Shown here in pieces: positions 30,963-34,046 of a stretch of 34,046 bases of DNA. The notes under the pieces were generated by a model. That model was not told where the DNA came from, did not search any database, and saw nothing but the letters and a program-made list of their open reading frames with translations. Made by a program: the position numbers and the translations under genes. Position 1 is the stretch's first letter. Each line of letters opens with the position of its first letter. Source of the stretch: Dysgonamonadaceae bacterium (GTDB taxonomy: Bacteria; Bacteroidota; Bacteroidia; Bacteroidales; Azobacteroidaceae); contig JAIRYM010000001.1 of assembly GCA_031267615.1 (NCBI GenBank), positions 1-34,046 on the forward strand. Direction: 5' to 3'.

Positions 30963-33290
30963 ATGCAAAAGAATCTCGTAATCGTAGAATCACCTGCTAA
31001 AGCAAAAACTATCGAAAAATTTCTTGGTTCTGACTACAAAGTGCTGTCGAGTTACGGGCATATCCGTGACCTTCGAGAAAAAGGCATGGGTGTTGATGTT
31101 CAACACGATTTCAAACCCGATTACATTATTTCGCCGGAAAAGGAAACAATTGTAGAAAATCTGAAGAAAGCAGCAAAAGAAGCAGAAATGGTCTGGCTCG
31201 CTTCCGATGAAGACCGCGAAGGAGAAGCCATTTCGTGGCATTTGTCAGTCGTTCTCGACTTGAATAATAAAACATCAAAACGTATTGTATTTCACGAGAT
31301 TACTAAAAATGCCATAATCGCAGCAATAGAGAATCCTCGCGACATTAACATAAATCTCGTAAATGCACAGCAGGCGCGGCGAGTACTTGACAGAATAGTG
31401 GGGTTTGAACTGTCGCCTGTCTTGTGGAAAAAAATTATGCCGTCGCTTTCGGCAGGGCGGGTGCAGTCAGTAGCTGTGCGCCTCATTGTTGAGCGCGAGC
31501 GGGAAATCAATCAATTCAGCGCAGAAGCATTTTTCCGAGTAACTGCCGAATTTCTGTTGCAAGATGGAAAGTCGCTGTTGAAAGCCGAACTGAATAAACG
31601 ATTTGCAACCGAAAAAGAAGCACAATCATTTCTTGAATCTCTTATCGATGCTAAATTTACCGTAGAAGATGTAACACAAAAGCCCGGCAAAAAATCGCCT
31701 GCTCCACCGTTTACAACCTCAACGCTTCAACAGGAAGCATCGCGCAAACTCGGTTTCTCGGTTGCTCAAACAATGTCGGTTGCACAAAAACTCTACGAAG
31801 CAGGGCAAATTACATATATGCGTACCGACTCGCTCAATCTTTCGTCGCTTGCTCTTGGCGCAGCAAAAAAGGAAATCACAGAAGAGTTTGGAGAAAAATA
31901 TCTGAAAATACGTCAATATCATACCAAAGCAAAAGGCGCACAGGAAGCGCACGAAGCGATTCGCCCAACATATATTGCCAACCGCGAAATCAAAGGTACG
32001 GCGCAAGAACAGAAATTATATGAACTGATTTGGAAACGCACCGTAGCGTCGCAAATGGCTGACGCAGCAACAGAACGTACTACAATAACGATCAACATAA
32101 ATTCAAGGAAAGAAAAATTTATCGCAAATGGCGAGGTAATACGTTTTGATGGATTTTTGCGAGTATATAATGAAAGCAAAGACGACGAAACACAAGACGA
32201 GAACGCAGAAGCAATATTGCCGTCCGTTTTGGTTAACGAAATACTCTCGCTTGGAACGGCGGCGGCTGTTGAACGGCTCACACAACGCCCGTTCCGTTAT
32301 ACCGAAGCAAGCCTTGTACGAAAGATGGAAGAACTTGGCATAGGACGCCCTTCCACTTATGCACCTACGATTTCAACCATTCAACAGCGCGGCTATGTCA
32401 TCAAAGGCAGCAAAGAAGGCGAACATCGCACATTTGTTACGCTCTTGTTGAAAAACGGCAAAGTTGATAAAAAAACAAAACCGGAACTTGTTGGTGCAGA
32501 TAAAGGCAAATTAATGCCCACTGATTCAGGTATAATAGTCAACGATTTCCTGACAGCAAATTTTCCAAAAGTACTTGATTATAACTTCACAGCAAATATT
32601 GAAAAAGATTTTGACAGTATAGCTGACGGCAAAGTTATATGGACAGACACTTTGAATAATTTCTACAAACTTTTTCATCCTGTTGTAATTGCCGTTGCGG
32701 ATTCAAAATCAGAGATGAAAGTTGGCGAGCGCTCGCTCGGTAACGATACGAAGACAGGAAAACCGGTTTCCGTAAAAATTGGACGTTTCGGCCCGTTCGT
32801 ACAGATAGGTTTGGCAGACGAGAAGGATAAACCACAATTTGCTTCGCTTGCAAAAGGACAGTCGATAGAAACCATCACGCTCGAAGAAGCGCTGAAACTG
32901 TTTGACTTGCCACGCACCGTTGGCGAAATCGACGGCAAGGAAGTTACATCTTCGGTAGGGCGTTTCGGACCATATATAAAAATTGACAGTACATTTGTTT
33001 CGATTCCAAAAAGTAGTGACCCATACAGCATAACCATTGATGAAGCTCGCAAACTGCTCGAAGAAAAAGCGCAGAAAGAAGCAAACAAACTCATTAAATC
33101 TTTCACAGAAGAACCGGAAATGCAGATACTTAATGGACGGTACGGACCTTACATTTCTTACAATAAATTAAATTACAAGATTCCTCGCGGCAAAAAGCCT
33201 GAAATGCTGACTTACGAAGAAACAAAACAAATAATTGAATCGGCGCCTAAAAAAGAAAATAAAAAGAGGAAAGCGAAGAAAGTTAATTAG
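30963..33290 (+). CDS. topA: DNA topoisomerase I
   Basis: 775 aa. The Toprim domain shows NLVIVESPAKAKTIEKFLG at the N-terminus and the metal-binding DEDREGEAISWHL near residue 82. The active-site tyrosine is Tyr285 in ITYMRTDSLNLS. GRPSTYAPTISTIQQRGY lies in domain IV. The C-terminus has four short topoisomerase C-terminal repeats (for example GRFGPFVQIG, GRFGPYIKID, GRYGPYISY) rather than Cys4 zinc fingers, and a basic tail, KKENKKRKAKKVN. It relaxes negative supercoils. Confidence 0.97.
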   Translation: MQKNLVIVESPAKAKTIEKFLGSDYKVLSSYGHIRDLREKGMGVDVQHDFKPDYIISPEKETIVENLKKAAKEAEMVWLASDEDREGEAISWHLSVVLDLNNKTSKRIVFHEITKNAIIAAIENPRDININLVNAQQARRVLDRIVGFELSPVLWKKIMPSLSAGRVQSVAVRLIVEREREINQFSAEAFFRVTAEFLLQDGKSLLKAELNKRFATEKEAQSFLESLIDAKFTVEDVTQKPGKKSPAPPFTTSTLQQEASRKLGFSVAQTMSVAQKLYEAGQITYMRTDSLNLSSLALGAAKKEITEEFGEKYLKIRQYHTKAKGAQEAHEAIRPTYIANREIKGTAQEQKLYELIWKRTVASQMADAATERTTITININSRKEKFIANGEVIRFDGFLRVYNESKDDETQDENAEAILPSVLVNEILSLGTAAAVERLTQRPFRYTEASLVRKMEELGIGRPSTYAPTISTIQQRGYVIKGSKEGEHRTFVTLLLKNGKVDKKTKPELVGADKGKLMPTDSGIIVNDFLTANFPKVLDYNFTANIEKDFDSIADGKVIWTDTLNNFYKLFHPVVIAVADSKSEMKVGERSLGNDTKTGKPVSVKIGRFGPFVQIGLADEKDKPQFASLAKGQSIETITLEEALKLFDLPRTVGEIDGKEVTSSVGRFGPYIKIDSTFVSIPKSSDPYSITIDEARKLLEEKAQKEANKLIKSFTEEPEMQILNGRYGPYISYNKLNYKIPRGKKPEMLTYEETKQIIESAPKKENKKRKAKKVN

Positions 33291-33320
33291 TAGCGTCCTG
33301 AAAAAAATCATCAAAAAATT

Positions 33321-33351
33321 TTTGCAGTTTCAATATTTTATATTACCTTTG
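33321..33351 (+). promoter_or_regulatory. Promoter of cassette copy 2
   Basis: TTTG at 33321-33324 and TACCTTTG at 33344-33351 with 19-bp spacing, the same geometry as copy 1; the leader ATG is at 33377. Confidence 0.75.
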
Positions 33352-33376
33352 CACCCGTTAATAACAAAAAAATAAA

Positions 33377-33469
33377 ATGGCAACTCATTACTTCTACAGC
33401 AGTAACTCAAAATTGATACTCAATATGACGTGTCAGTTAATGCCATTTTACCCCCCCCCCCCCCAATAA
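33377..33469 (+). CDS. Leader peptide ORF, closed by the C14 tract
   Basis: 30 codons: MATHYFYSSNSKLILNMTCQ, LMPFY, four prolines, Gln, then TAA just after the C run. It matches the leader at 6317. With one more C the frame would read PINAKTSTGYVIIRFGKSRK and continue without a stop through the array to the ATG at 33829. Translation is inferred, not shown. Confidence 0.5.
   Translation: MATHYFYSSNSKLILNMTCQLMPFYPPPPQ
33451..33464 (+). repeat. Homopolymeric C14 tract (candidate phase-variation switch, closed register)
   Basis: Fourteen consecutive cytosines inside the leader ORF, one fewer than in copy 1. Confidence 0.85.
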
Positions 33470-33585
33470 ATGCCAAAACATCAACGGGTTATGTCATAAT
33501 CCGTTTCGGGAAATCCCGAAAACATTTCCTTTTAAATAATAATAATTCAGCTATGGATGCAAATAGTTTTCATTCAGGCTGGAAG

Positions 33586-33774
33586 ATTTTGCAGAACTCT
33601 ACAAAGGTTTTGCAGAATTCTACGAAGGTTTTGCAGAGATCTACGAAAGTTTTGCAGAGCTCTACGAAGTTTTTGCAGAGCTCTACGAAAGATTTGCAGA
33701 GCTCTACGAAGTTTTTGCAGAGCTCTACGAAGTTTTTGCAGAGCTCTACGAAAGTTTTGCAGAGCTCTACAAAA
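33586..33774. repeat. Tandem array 5: nine 21-bp units with AGAGCTCT core
   Basis: Nine contiguous 21-bp units of the form (G/T)TTTTGCAGAGCTCTACGAA(A/G). The core AGAGCTCT is a perfect palindrome in units 4-9; the first three units have AACTCT, AATTCT or AGATCT instead. In frame with the following gene the units read LQSSTK(V/F); another frame reads FAELYE(V/S). No stop occurs between the cassette and the ATG at 33829 in the gene frame. Confidence 0.95.
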
Positions 33775-33828
33775 AGTTTATTAACAACAAATAATAACAG
33801 TATTAACAATAATAAAAAAATTGAGATT

Positions 33829-34046
33829 ATGAGTTCACAAGACTACATTCCCAGAACAGAGGAAGATTTTTTCAACTGGTCAATTAATCTGAAAACGACA
33901 TTGACCGGTTATGGTGCGGAAGACTATATGCCTCCGGCGACGTATCACGAATTTATGCGGCTCGGCGCTGATTACGAAGCGAAATTTGCGATAGCGGAAA
34001 ACTCCCTGACGCGGAATTCGAAGACGATCAACGACCGGCAGGAAGC
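33829..34046 (+). CDS. Partial protein of unknown function, running off the right edge
   Basis: 72 codons are visible: MSSQDYIPRTEEDFFNWSIN, LKTTLTGYGAEDYMPPATYH, then EFMRLGADYEAKFAIAEN. The wording (YIPRTEEDFFNW, helical, then an alternating A/E/K segment) resembles the N-terminal helical part of hypothetical proteins that recur in Bacteroidales genomes, some with fibronectin-like C-termini; I cannot place it more closely. No signal peptide. No TAnnTTTG box is seen between the array and its ATG, so the promoter of the cassette at 33321-33351 probably serves it. Confidence 0.7.
   Translation, partial: MSSQDYIPRTEEDFFNWSINLKTTLTGYGAEDYMPPATYHEFMRLGADYEAKFAIAENSLTRNSKTINDRQE

Larger units (their letters stand above)
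33320..33580 (+). repeat. Dispersed promoter-leader-poly-C cassette, copy 2
   Basis: Colinear copy of 6262-6520, including the promoter, ATGGCAACT start, poly-C run and the TCCCGAAAACATTTCC block, ending at TTCATTCAGGC. The sequence diverges from copy 1 where the array at 33586 starts. Confidence 0.85.

Overview
The window reads as the chromosome of an anaerobic member of the Bacteroidota, most likely order Bacteroidales. The evidence is the gene content (LpxK, a type IX secretion sorting tail, a DUF6261-type protein, a DUF2723 protein, YgiQ, a TGS-type nucleoside kinase), the weak Shine-Dalgarno sequences, and almost twenty -7 boxes matching the Bacteroidota consensus TAnnTTTG, several with a TTTG -33 box 18-20 bp upstream. 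I cannot name a genus.

Most of the window is ordinary housekeeping. A parA-parB-HTH/cupin operon (966-3243, minus) diverges from a nucleoside kinase (3441-5105). Then come lpxK, rpiB-gmk, a lolD-like ATPase followed by a membrane helix-hairpin-helix protein, and a radical SAM gene divergent from a frameshifted polytopic membrane protein. Next are rpsL-rpsG, a secreted M6 metalloprotease facing kbl, a DUF2723 membrane protein followed by a polysaccharide deacetylase, a DUF6261/Ig-like protein, a RecB-like helicase-nuclease coupled to ygiQ, tgt, an OB-fold lipoprotein with a PepSY-type membrane protein, a TIGR02757-type protein and topA. Cell-envelope and translation or DNA-maintenance genes dominate.

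The accessory layer sits at gene boundaries. Five tandem arrays occur at 121-372, 6557-6745, 12779-12947, 22440-22644 and 33586-33774. Four have a period of 21 bp (seven codons, two helical turns) and one has 41 bp. Their sequences are unrelated, but four of the five have a short dyad inside the repeat unit. Arrays 1, 2 and 5 precede start codons and are open in frame with the gene that follows. Arrays 3 and 4 begin at or within a few bases of a stop codon.

Arrays 2 and 5 are each preceded by a copy of a roughly 260-bp cassette (6262-6520 and 33320-33580). It carries a consensus promoter, a leader ORF beginning MAT(E/H)YFYSSNSKL, and a run of 15 or 14 cytosines. With 15 C the leader is in frame through the array into the downstream gene; with 14 C it stops at once. 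Adding one C to the second copy would open its whole leader and array into the next gene. This has the form of a duplicated phase-variable promoter-leader cassette joined to locus-specific arrays, and it is the best candidate here for an undescribed system.

Two of the array-linked genes (460-904, broken; 6812-7663) are paralogues that share a signal-peptide module and end in FISUMP-like tails, consistent with shuffling of secreted proteins.
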